A DNA stretch of 64,000 bases from Plasmopara viticola (lineage: Eukaryota > Oomycota > Peronosporomycetes > Peronosporales > Peronosporaceae). The stretch spans positions 124,001 through 188,000 of the forward strand of contig MBPM02000076.1 of NCBI GenBank assembly GCA_001695595.3. The letters are read 5' to 3'. This document shows positions 22,380 through 32,331 of this stretch, piece after piece. A model generated the notes under the pieces. That model ran no database searches and was not told where the DNA came from. It saw only the letters and a list, made by a program, of their open reading frames with translations. The position numbers were made by a program, and so were the translations under genes. Each line of letters opens with the position of its first letter. Position 1 is the stretch's first letter.

Positions 22380-23060
22380 TCACTGGTGATCTCTTCGCTG
22401 TATTTATTTGTCTGAGTCTTGGTCTTTGACTTGGCCGGATCAACGAGTTTAATTGGTGGTGAAGTAGCATCTTGTTTCAGACCCGTCTTAGGTTCTCATA
22501 TTTTTCTGCTTGCCTCGCGCGCTCAAATTCGTTCAAGGAGGACTCGTTCAAGCCCTTATTTGGGACGATGCTGTCATCATTGCTACAAGAGTCGTCCGAT
22601 TTATACATCCGTGAGTCATCACGAGTCTTTTTAGTCCTTTCGACTGCTCGACGACATATTGGCAAAGCTAATTACATCGTTGCTGAAACAAATTAATCTT
22701 TATCGTCGGTATCAGATTCATCGTCCAAATTATATGAATTTTTAAAATCTGAATTATATGTCCCCCCAAATACTTCGCTTTCCGTGACCGCCAGTACGAC
22801 AATCGACTCATCCAATTTTAGGGCACTGCTTACTTCGACATCGAGGCCTCGATGGGCTCGGTCACCGATGGCGCCGGTGTTTTCACAATCTCAGCGACGA
22901 CTGGGGTATTGACTTGTGAGAACATTTCTTCAGCTAATAACTTTCCGCGACATCAATTTGTGATTGATAATATTCGGATGCTTTCCGCATCGTTCTTTGT
23001 TGCGAGAAACCTTACACTGTTCTCCGTTGCTCTGGATGAAATTACACATTTAATTATGTT
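22380..23060 (-). pseudogene. N-terminal part of the helicase element: Cys/His finger and linker, broken
   Basis: Near 23045-22978 the minus strand reads CNFIQSNGEQCKVSRNKERC and then GKH. This gives C...QC...C-x2-H, the pattern of small DUF5763-like fingers often found on mobile-element and viral proteins. Farther on come AEEMFSQVNTPVVAEIVKTP in one frame and an acidic stretch (DDESDTDDKD) in another, then SSLNEFERARQAEKYENLR near 22490 and LKQDATSPPIKLVDPAKSK near 22460. Lys-rich linkers of this kind usually join an N-terminal finger to a helicase. Frameshifts separate the pieces. Confidence 0.4.
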
Positions 23061-23320
23061 TGATATTCTATATATTCCTCGCTTGAGACCATACTCTTTT
23101 ATGATGTCACACTCTGGAGCGCTCAAGAAGCAAATTACATTATCGAGATTTCATTTAAGTATATTTGTCGATGTCGATTTGGAGTGAGTCACCACTGAGT
23201 CACCACTATGGTGTCTCATCGAATTTTTTTTAATGCCTTTTCAATATTTAAGTCTTTGCAAAACGATCTCTTTTTTACTGGGCACCACTTCTATCAAATC
23301 ACCATAATAAAGTAACAAGG

Positions 23321-23622
23321 TATAGTACGATAGAGGTCATACTTTATCGTGGATTACAGGTCATACATTATTAAATTAAGTGGGAAAAAGTTGCAAGAAG
23401 TGATGACTCGATGTCTCATGCTGACTCTTATCTCTAAACTTGCTGAAATCGGCTGCCATCCAGCGGAAGGTGATGACTCATGTATGTGAATCGTTCCAAG
23501 AGACCATTTCGAGTCCTTTTTTTGAAAAAACATGTATTTATCAATGATATTGGTATCTAATGGTTCCACTCGGTGGCTAGTTCGCATGATAAGGTGATTT
23601 TAATTATTGTGCAAACCATTTA
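23321..23622. other. Short spacer between the helicase element and the Crinkler-like relic
   Basis: AT-rich sequence with no recognisable gene or repeat. Confidence 0.5.
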
Positions 23623-24880
23623 CTATAGAGATCTGTGTAATTTGAAATTGGCTGTCATGTGTGTTTTTTTCTCATGCCATTGTAGAGTCCATCGTGAAAT
23701 ACTCTTGCCAAGCAGCTTGATTTTGTTTAAATTTCCACTCCAAACATTTGCAGAAAATAATCGGAATTTCACTTTCACGAATGTTCTCATCACGTGAGGA
23801 TCTTCGGTAAGAGTAGAGCCTTCTTTAAGTCGATTAAGTGAATGTTTGTATGAGTGGTCCAGCACAGACAATAGGATGAAATGGGAGACCTTGTATCTGG
23901 TTTCAGCTCCTTGCTCGAATGGAGCAGAAGAGATAACCTTGATATTGATTGCAGGCACGGACGCGTCATAAAAGGTGTGCACATCGGAAGAAAGCGCGAG
24001 CCGGTTGTTCGCGTCCTTATCATACTTTCCGTAGCTTTCGAAGAAGCGCATGCAATGTGCATGGGACATCAAAGGTGCATTCTCAGCTCTGCCAACTGAC
24101 CCATACAGACTGGCATCTTCGATTTGTTGATGTTTAAATAGGTTATCCGTGGGGCCACACTTTAAAACACTTGGAGCAATAGATGAGTTTGTCCCTTGCG
24201 GTGATTTTGAATCTTTTAGATAGTAATCACTGAACAAAATTTGGCGCAATTCAGTTGCCAAACCAGTCGTTTGAGCAACGCTTGTGATAACCACCGCACC
24301 ACGGAGCGGAGAGCCTTCTGTAAGCAGGTCGTATTGTATCTGACTTGGAAGATATAGAGCATGCTCTTCTGTAGACACAAAGTCGTTCACCAACCAGTCG
24401 AAAGGGTACCCATGCACAACCCACCTGCTTTAAAACCAACATGAATCCGCAACGTTTTCCCTTCATATCAAACAGCGTTTTCATCAATCGCAGCATCTTG
24501 TTTTCGGACATAAAAGCCAAGGGTCAAATCCGCTAACCGATAGACTCTAGACCGAACCCCTTTGGGAGCCTTTTCTACACAACCAATCATCAGCCACAAA
24601 GAAGATGCTACCGCCTCGAGGCACTTGCCTGATGAGCGCATTGTCTTCACATATTCCTAGCTCATTCACTGATGAAGATGACTCGTGCAACGCCTCCTTC
24701 GAACGCCGCCCTGGTCACAAATACTCTGAGGTTGGCCGCATCAACGTTCGCAAGCTTGTTCGGACACTTGAACTTCAATGCATCGCGCCGAGCAGCAACA
24801 TCTTCAGTATCCACGACAACAGAACTCGCCGACGTCACCGCGTTTCCATCTTTGCCAATCCCATCACTTCAATTCCTCCG
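23623..24880 (-). pseudogene. Crinkler-like effector with HNH nuclease-like C-terminus, broken
   Basis: Minus-strand pieces run in order. About 24869-24662: SASSVVVDTEDVAARRDALK, then KCPNKLANVDAANLRVFVTR, which resembles the ubiquitin-like header of Crinklers with LRVFVTR in place of the usual LFLAK. About 24690-24560, shifted frame: GGSIFFVADDWLCRKGS. 24560-24430: FYVRKQDAAIDENAV, TGA, YEGKTLRIHVGFKAG. From 24417 to the stop at 23623 a 264-codon frame contains SHAHC (H121), then NNRLALSSDVHTFYD (N137/N138, H147), the layout of an HNH nuclease. At least two frameshifts and one nonsense codon separate header from nuclease. Crinklers are effectors of oomycetes and other eukaryotes that often carry nuclease tails. 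The header call is less certain than the HNH call. Confidence 0.5.
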
Positions 24881-24970
24881 TCGGGGTACCTACTGTACCG
24901 GTTGTCGAGTACGATCTGGTGTGTTATACCGGTATGTTCGTACATCTAGTTATCGGTAAAATTCGCCCTC

Positions 24971-26896
24971 ATGCGCGGCGCTACCAAGCTCCTTGTCGGG
25001 GCTTTGATCGTAGCAACTACCGATGCGTCCTTGAAAGTGCTTCACAATGTCACCTCCTCTGCTCCCTCAAGACCCTCCAATGACGAGCATCAGAGGGTCT
25101 TGAGTGAGGATGACAAGCACGACGACGAACAGAGGGCAATAAGTGTGTTCAGTGTGAGGAAAAAGAGTCGGCCCGATGTGGAGACTCTGGTCGAAATGGC
25201 AGACTGGCTCACGAAGGACTTGAGTGTAGTGCGACTGTCTGAAATGATGAAGCCTGGGATGTATAAGAATATTGTGCCAGCAGACTTGAAAACTGTGATG
25301 CAATACGTGAAAGGTTATCTCGCGGCGAACCCCAAGAATAAACGAAGTGTGATTGCGACGCTCACAAAGCATTTCAAAAGCGACTATCACCTAAGCAAGA
25401 TCATTGAATTGGCACACGAAAATCAAGAGACAAAGGAAGTAGCGAGTCGACTACAAAGTCTGCAGTTTGAACGATGGATCGGCCTACGAATTTCTCCCCA
25501 GCAGCTTTGCAAGCTTTTAAAGCTAGACAAGCTCGAGCCTTATGCGTGGATATCGACCGATGTTTTTGGGATTCCCACTTGGTTCAAATACTTTGACGTT
25601 TATGCCCGCCAACACCCTTTTGAGCAAACTACATTGCTTCAATATTTTACACTTTGGATTGGAGAAGAAGGTGTGGCAAAAATGCTCATCAAGGGCAGCA
25701 AACATGGTTTAAACAGCAATGCCCAACGAATTTTGACCGAGCAGACACAAGCATGGCTAGCCAATGGCATAGAACAACTCCCGATTTTTAAGCTATGGCA
25801 GCTCAACAAGGTGAAAATAGAGAAGCTCTTTAGACACAAGCTTTTTCTTCCTTGGGTACAGTATACACACAAGACTCAAGCACTAAACTATGACAAATCT
25901 CAGACTGTGACGATCTTGTTAAAATATCACGAGTACGTGTCGTTGATAAACACGATTCGTGTAGCTTTAAAGGATCCAGTCACGAAAACAGTCGCCGAAG
26001 AACTACTTCCAGATCTCCAGCGGTACTGGCTTAGAAAAAAAACGTCTTTGGCCGAGGTCTTTGACACCTTGCACTCGGAAAGGAGTTTGGACAAGGTGCT
26101 TGTGAATCCGTTCTTTCTATACTGGTACAATTACGGGACTTTAATTCGTACGATGGCAGTCTCGATCGAGGCGAATCCCATCAAGGTCCTCGAACGCGCA
26201 TTTGGTGGATGTGATCAGTTGCAAATGTTGTGTATACAGGCAACATATATGAAAGCGACCAAAGTAGTTGCCAGATTTTTACTTACTCAGCAAATCAAGC
26301 AAAGTTTAAAAATGTTTCAAGAACCTGAGATGCAAATTCCTCTGCTGGGCGCAAAAGTATTAAACGTGGACACGGTCCAGAAGGATTATATTGCCGCTTT
26401 AAAAAAGACAATGACAGTGGAGGAGGATTCAGTCGAAAAAGTTGCTGCTGAAAGTTGGCAGAGAAAATTGTTGCGGTTTTGGCACAAGGTCAAAGCACCA
26501 TTTGAAGTCATTTTCAATGAGTTGGAGCTTGAGACAACGATAGTTGAATTGCTTGGGAATCCATTATTTCGATTGTGGTATAGGTATGTAGCTGAGTATC
26601 CACCAGAGAATGATAAGATCATGCATAATCCTATCTTAGTGCTGGAAGGCATATGTGGTGGCTATGACAAACTCCACGACATGCTCACGATGGCGATTCA
26701 AAAGCCAGAGGTGGAAGTGATGGCCAAGTTCTTGCTCATCCAACAAATGACGCTGAAAATGAAAAAAACGGAAAATGTCGAATCGATTTCCTCTCTTCCG
26801 GACGTGGAATTGGCGAGTGTTGTCCGGAAGGATTACGAGGCAGTTCTCAGCGAATTTGCATCTTTGCGCATTGACGGGGAAAAGTCGGAGATTTGA
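24971..26896 (+). CDS. RXLR-like secreted effector, 641 aa, WY-type repeats
   Basis: Intact single exon with ATG at 24971. Residues 1-20 form a signal peptide (MRGATKLLVGALIVATTDAS). QRVLS at 41-45 occupies the place of the RXLR motif, with Ser instead of the final Arg, and DDEQR at 51-55 occupies the dEER position. The remaining ~580 residues are helical with recurring Trp and Tyr typical of tandem WY/LWY modules, for example VNPFFLYWYNYG around 376-387 and GNPLFRLWYRYVAEY around 529-543, each preceded by an acidic helix starting VFDTL or VIFNEL. Such proteins are translocated into host cells; the target is unknown. It is much longer than simple RXLR effectors and resembles multi-module ones. 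Its start lies about 100 bp from the broken Crinkler-like gene on the other strand. Confidence 0.85.
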   Translation: MRGATKLLVGALIVATTDASLKVLHNVTSSAPSRPSNDEHQRVLSEDDKHDDEQRAISVFSVRKKSRPDVETLVEMADWLTKDLSVVRLSEMMKPGMYKNIVPADLKTVMQYVKGYLAANPKNKRSVIATLTKHFKSDYHLSKIIELAHENQETKEVASRLQSLQFERWIGLRISPQQLCKLLKLDKLEPYAWISTDVFGIPTWFKYFDVYARQHPFEQTTLLQYFTLWIGEEGVAKMLIKGSKHGLNSNAQRILTEQTQAWLANGIEQLPIFKLWQLNKVKIEKLFRHKLFLPWVQYTHKTQALNYDKSQTVTILLKYHEYVSLINTIRVALKDPVTKTVAEELLPDLQRYWLRKKTSLAEVFDTLHSERSLDKVLVNPFFLYWYNYGTLIRTMAVSIEANPIKVLERAFGGCDQLQMLCIQATYMKATKVVARFLLTQQIKQSLKMFQEPEMQIPLLGAKVLNVDTVQKDYIAALKKTMTVEEDSVEKVAAESWQRKLLRFWHKVKAPFEVIFNELELETTIVELLGNPLFRLWYRYVAEYPPENDKIMHNPILVLEGICGGYDKLHDMLTMAIQKPEVEVMAKFLLIQQMTLKMKKTENVESISSLPDVELASVVRKDYEAVLSEFASLRIDGEKSEI

Positions 26897-28125
26897 GACG
26901 GCGATTTACGGCTCATTGAAGATAGATTGCGCCCATCTTACGAATCGCATTAAAAAAAACGTTTCTGAATTGCAGATAAATTACTGAATTGCAGATTAAT
27001 AACCGAACTGCTTATATATACAAATTTAAGAAAGGTAGAATGGAAATTTTTTCTTCAAATTAAATGGAAGAAATATATTTCTTCCCATCTTTTCTACCAA
27101 AATGAAAAAAATCTACTTACGAACTTAATTAACTATTCAAAGAAAAAAACAATTTATACCTAATTCACTAAAGATAATAAAAAATTGTGCTGCGCATTAC
27201 TGGTACATCGACGCTTGTTGTGTTCCACTTGACCACAGCTGCCCCATCGATAAACACTTTTTGGCGCATCAACTTTAAGTGTAGCATGTTGTGATTCGAT
27301 TCGCTTCATTTTGAGTCGACCTTTTTATTCGGAAGGATTCGGTACAAGATGCTCACTCTTTACCAGTTCACTTTTTGTCACAAATAACTTCACTTTGAGT
27401 GCTTTATCGTAGGCAAGTAGATACGTTTTGGATCCCAAATAAAAATTCTGCACGTGACAGCTGATTTGAAAACTTGAGTGCTGCTATGAGGTGTCGACAT
27501 GGAGCATATAACTCCTTCACATAACCGCATGCGCGGGTACCACTGGCACTGTTTACCTCAACAGCTTACTCCATTGGCTTGTTTATCTTGATTCGAACCG
27601 ACACAAGAAACGATGTAGTTGAATATGGACATACTTAAATTCTTTGCTCGTACATTTTTTACATTGAAGTGATGCAACTGGCATAACCACACCCCATTGC
27701 TTGGTCTGTCCAGCAAATTTGAGCCACTTTGTAACAAGTGGACTCAAACCCGCGCCACCTCTCTGTTTGCATCGCATCTGAACCATCTCTTCAAAGCTCC
27801 CCAAAGATTGTATGCGGAAAAATTACTATTTAAAGGTATAAATTCTCTTTTTTTTACATGTATATTTTTGCCATTGTTGCAATGCTATTTATTTCTAGGT
27901 ATATTTTTTGTCTTGGAAGTATTTTATCCATTTGATTTAGAAAAAAAGGTATACTTATTCCATTCTTCCTTAAAAAAAGGTAAAAACGTGTGGCAAGGAG
28001 CGGAGCAAAAATCAGGTTTTATCTCGGCAGAGTATACGCACATATAAAAATAATTATCAAGGTGAGCATGTAAACGCGTGGATTGTGTGTATGTCCCCCA
28101 TCACCACCTCCATACACCGTTTCTA
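26897..28125. other. Intergenic, AT-rich, no supported gene
   Basis: The stretch after the effector is AT-rich with poly-A runs and would include its 3' UTR. A minus frame at 27583-27804 (CKQRGGAGLSPLVTKWLKFA, then LQCKKCTSKEFKY) is protein-like but short, and I do not recognise it. Confidence 0.4.
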
Positions 28126-28402
28126 CAGAATAGCCACACCGACCCTGTGGCTCGAGAAGTTAGCCGTTCGACTCAGGACCGGGAGCGATACCCACAGGAT
28201 CCAAATCAAGGAAGCCGGAGATTGGTCACTAAAGTGGACGAGCCATCACACCCGAGTGTGTGACTGCCCTACCAACTCGTGCCCGATTGGGTAATAAAAG
28301 GGTTGGGTGGAAAAAGCCCCATAGTGCAATGAGATGTACGGAATTCAGTCCCAATATGGGTCGGATTGCTACCAGCATCCCGCGATAGGGACAGCTTAGT
28401 CC
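28126..28402 (+). repeat. Dispersed repeat A, copy 1 (probable retroelement fragment)
   Basis: This block resembles 41170-41450 in order and sequence. Shared landmarks are accgaccctgtggctc / accgaccttgcggctc, tgactgccctaccaactcg / tgactgcccagccaactcg, gaattcagtcccaa / gaattcggtcccaa, and taccagcatcc / aaccagcatcc followed by acagctta-tcc. The start of copy 1 is open in one frame (TLWLEKLAVRLRTGSDTHRI, AGDWSLKWTSHHTR), which suggests a retroelement protein. The element type is not established. Confidence 0.5.
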
Positions 28403-30727
28403 TAGAGCGTGGATTCCGGTAGCTTAAATCTAAAAAATGTAGCCATCTTCCTGAAGCTAGACCTAGAGCGTCTTGTTGTCAGGCGGTCAAAGAAACCGCC
28501 TCATGTGTGGAAATTCACCACTTCGCTATCAACAGCCATCATGTCCTTTATTTCACCGCAAGCGCGGTATTTAATGAGCACGAAACAGTGGATACCCTCG
28601 ATGTGATCCCTATGAAGAAAGTATCTTACAATTACTCATTACACAAGTAAAGCAATTATTTTGGCCAAATAAACAAAATGACGTAAGTGAAATTTTATCA
28701 TCATACAAAAGCAGAGTATAGCTGTAGAAAAATTGTATTTATTAACTTTATAGAAAGTATAGCTTCGGGATTTAAATGTGCAAGACCTTTTGACAAAAGT
28801 CCATCATGTGAACACTGATCAATGCTCTTGATCGTACTCGCTTAGATTATGTAGATGTAGCGTAATCGTAATATTTTTAGGAAATACTGTTGCAGGGTTG
28901 TATTTACTAATTAGGCGCCAATCATACAGTGCCGTGAGTACATGTAAGAATAACGTTTGTGCTTGCGCTTAAGAAATAGGCCTTATATTATGTCGCTACA
29001 CCCAATCTCACACATTCTGAAGACAAAATCATAAATCGGGCCTTGCTAGAGAATCAGCCAAAAGAAAAAAACTCTAAGAAAGAGGTTGACACCAAAAAGA
29101 ATTGACGACTATTTGTCGCTGTACTCAGTGATGCATGACCACTGTATATTGCAGAACCTGGCTTGTACCTTAAGAACAAAGCATAGCACACAACAAGCAG
29201 CTTTTTTTGCACTAGTACTTTTAGCTCAGCAGGTCTCATCTGCAAGACTGGTAGCCCCCAACACGTTCTTGACCTCCGTTAACAAATTGTATCCGAGCGC
29301 AGCCGACGGCAAAGTCGTTTGTTGTACAGACTTCGTGAAACGACTTCGTGCCATTCAATAGTGACAAAGTTGCCAAATATTCTTTACGGCATCGATTGCC
29401 GCTTAGTGCGCATCAAAACCACGTGATGTCTTTCTTCATCGGAAACATCAGCGGCTGCAATACTTCTAGCGAAGTTCTTTGCGCACTTTTGTAAATAAAG
29501 TGACGGCGCCAAGCTATAGACACGGTTATTCGATCGTTTGAATACTTCTCATGCATAAAGAGAAGTAACATTCCTTGCATCAGTATGTACGCCATTTTCA
29601 TGCTGGCGTGCAGACAGCTTTTGTGTATAGCTTAAGTTTCTTTAAACGAGGATAATAGTATACTTTTGCTGCTCTGGTATCATACATAAGACGGCTATGC
29701 ACGAAGATGCCGTTGAAAGAACTCAATGCAAAGTAGTGGCATGAGCGCAGCGCATGGATTATACGCGACAGGCGTCTTTTTGATGCCTTGTGAGCTTACG
29801 CGCTCATCGCAGAGCATTCTACAGGTATCACTTACTGCTACTAGCAACACGTTCTCAGACCTCATCAGTTTTTGATCGAATTTGTCGGTCGTTAATGACA
29901 GTACCACCAACAGGTTCATTTCTTCTTTGATCAGCATTTGCACCAGGATAGTGGCGTTAATGGTAAACCGAGAGCGATGCATTAACCAACTGCGGCCTTT
30001 TAAGTGCGGATAGATGAGCCAAAAACATGACTAGTCTTACAGCAAATTATGAAGAAATTTTGACTAGGTTATGAGGAAGGGGTACTTGTCGCGTCACGCA
30101 GCATTTTAATAAAGCGCGAGTGCAACTTCTTGGCGAGTACCTTCTTCGGCTTAGTTTGACCGGATTTTACCAGGGAAACCATCCGCTAAAATGCAAACGA
30201 TGTCGTACATTTGCAGGGTATCATCTATACTTATCATCCTTGCGCTCAGACTTTAACACGATGCTTTCTCGTCGTGGCAACGATCCTTTGTCGTCGATTG
30301 GATGTATGACGTCGCTAATTAAGCACAGTTGCTGCACATCACCTTTGTCCAATCCAATAACGAAATGCTTTCAGGAGGATTTTGTGAGATGTGTGCACGA
30401 CATCGCATCGCGAAGTAGACTCTCGGCTTTAAATGCGTGACCGTGGATTGGACCTTTCAAGTGTTTAATTAAATGGATCTTCTTATATGACCCCACCTGG
30501 ATCTATGTGTACGTCTCGTTTTGTATCGTCGGTATTACTGCTGCTTCTTCGAGCTCAATTTACTCGTCATAGCTTGTAGGTAGCTATCACTGAGCAAAAC
30601 GTTCTAGGAACTTTTGTTGATAAAAGCTCCTGCTTGGCTACCGAATGTTTGGTCGAGATAGCCCGCTTGATTGCCATAGCGTTTACGGACCCCAGTTTGG
30701 CCTGTGCAGGAGCCACTATTTGACTGA
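28403..30727. other. Intergenic with scattered coding-like remnants
   Basis: No intact gene. The minus strand shows protein-like pieces near 29695-29980 (TINATILVQMLIKEEMNLLV) and near 30240-30330 (GLDKGDVQQLCLISDVIHPI, then DDKGSLPRRESIVLKSERKD) that may belong with the relic at 30728-31278. A plus-strand frame at 29131-29361 has an internal hydrophobic run but no signal-peptide-like start. I make no functional call. Confidence 0.35.
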
Positions 30728-31278
30728 TTACGTGTAGCGTGAAAGCATTTGCTTAACCGTATCGTATGTAGAAAGCTCGTGCTCAAACAATTCCTCATAA
30801 TGCGGACGATGCTGGGGATCCATTCGCACGACTGCGTACTGGCCATCTAAGCATCGAACGGAGCGAGGTTTTGCTAATTGGTGGCGTGCCAAAAATACAC
30901 GGCGCATCGTTTCTCTGTGTACAGCGAGAGTGGTCAAAGCTTTGTCAGCCACTACCATTTTCTTGTCTCAACCAAGATACATGTGAGCACTTCACTCATG
31001 TCGTAACAGCCAACATTTTTCTTATAACAACATCTAGTCATTGGCCGGCTGATACCGTGCGAGTCACAGAATTTCGACGATGCAATCGAATGCGTAATTA
31101 AGTTTGATGATGTAGAAGTTGCCGTTGCTGCGGAAGCTTTTGAAACCATACGGATGTAACAGTAGTACGTTGTGTGGCTTCTCGTCGGCAAGCTTGACGT
31201 TGACTTTGCCCAAACCCTCACAAGTCTGGATTTCCTAGAAAATGCTGACCTACAAGCCGTGAGGAAGGTGAATTTCAC
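30728..31278 (-). pseudogene. Decayed minus-strand gene, family not recognised
   Basis: Near 31225-31110 one frame reads GKVNVKLADEKPHNVLLLHP, then YGFKSFRSNGNFYIIKLNYA. After stops, the frame from the ATG at 30958 reads MVVADKALTTLAVHRETMRR, then VFLARHQLAKPRSVRC and MDPQHRPHYEELFEHEL. These look like genuine protein with broken connections. Together with pieces down to about 29700 they may be one gene of roughly 1.5 kb. I cannot name it. Confidence 0.35.
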
Positions 31279-32331
31279 TCGAGCGCACTAATTTGTCGCC
31301 GGGTACTGGCGACATGAAAATTGACGATGCTTCAAGCTAAACTACTGCTTTCTGTGGTGATATATGCATCCACTCTCAGGCACTTTTAGGCAATATTGGT
31401 GTTTCGCTAAGCGGAAAGCTGCTTCTGTTGCCTTAAGCCTGCCTTAAGCCTCCATTTAAGTCAGTAAACTAAGCGACATGAATAAGTCCGGAGGTCACGT
31501 GGGTAACTATGGCACACAGCCAAGCGATCACCGGCCTTACCCTACCGAAAGTATGACATCCGATGATCGGTTCCGACATGACCGCCACGGTCACCTCGAT
31601 AGATTCCTCTGTGTCTGTCGCCAAAAGAAGTAGTGCGGTCAATTCTTATTAGAAAACCGTGGAAACATGGATACTTGGTGTCAAAACTCGGATGCTACAG
31701 CGTAGTTTTCGCAAAGCGCAAGGGATACGCTCCTCGTTTAGCTGAGGTTCGACGGTACCGAGTCATGTCTTTATGTATGCCGAATGGGAAATGTAGATCT
31801 GTGGGATCATGTCTATTGGCTTGTGACCACAACATCAAATCAGAAAAAGAATTTTAGGATCTAAGTCGCGCATCTTGCGCAAAATGGTGAGCGTACAAAA
31901 ATGGTTTGTCTTAGGGCACCTAAAAAGAGCTGCAGGTCACACTTGATCGCATCCGACAGTGCGACGTGAAAGTGATATTGATCTCTCGATTGGATCGACT
32001 AAGGGGCAGTCAAACAGGATCAACACCTGGTCGCTGTGTGTTTTTAAGAGTGACTCGTGGAAGTTACTACTCGTCCATCCGCGCGTTCTATAACTGTAGG
32101 TTTCTTCGTGCAATTGATTTGGTGATGACGGACTCAGCAGCATCGTCGCAACAGCCTCTTGGGAGACCACTACTAGGCGGTGTAGAGCTCTCTTCACCTT
32201 GCTCGTAAGAGGTGTAGGAACATCATATAATTAGTATAAACCTGATGCTTCATAAACTTAACTTTGATTCTGATACTACTAGTTAGGACGTCAAACTCAA
32301 ATTAGCAAATCTGCCTAATACATATTCTGTA
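31279..32331. other. Intergenic, no supported gene
   Basis: Only short unremarkable frames. The last bases flank the left end of MULE 2. Confidence 0.45.

Larger units (their letters stand above)
17420..23320 (-). mobile_element. Decayed 5.9-kb element with inverted termini and SF3 helicase relics
   Basis: About 160 bp at the left (17420-17586) aligns in inverted orientation with the right (23168-23320). Shared blocks include the tandem core gtggtgactcagtggtgactc, the inner block aaatcgacatcgac, gaaaaggcat, gatcgtt and gtgatttgata. Between the termini, minus-strand coding relics dominate: a Cys/His finger, an acidic/Lys-rich linker, a D5-like superfamily 3 helicase, and at least three further unknown segments near 17600-17930, 18430-18660 and 19200-19510. 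No DDE transposase, integrase or DNA polymerase was recognised. Helicase plus inverted termini is the architecture of Polinton-like, virophage-like or related self-replicating elements. The class is inference. No target duplication was found. Confidence 0.6.

Noticed and set aside
24520..24560. atccgctaaccgatagac as another MULE 3-like terminus
   Set aside because: It lies within the Crinkler-like coding relic, lacks the following C-runs and tgattggc, and is explained by codons.
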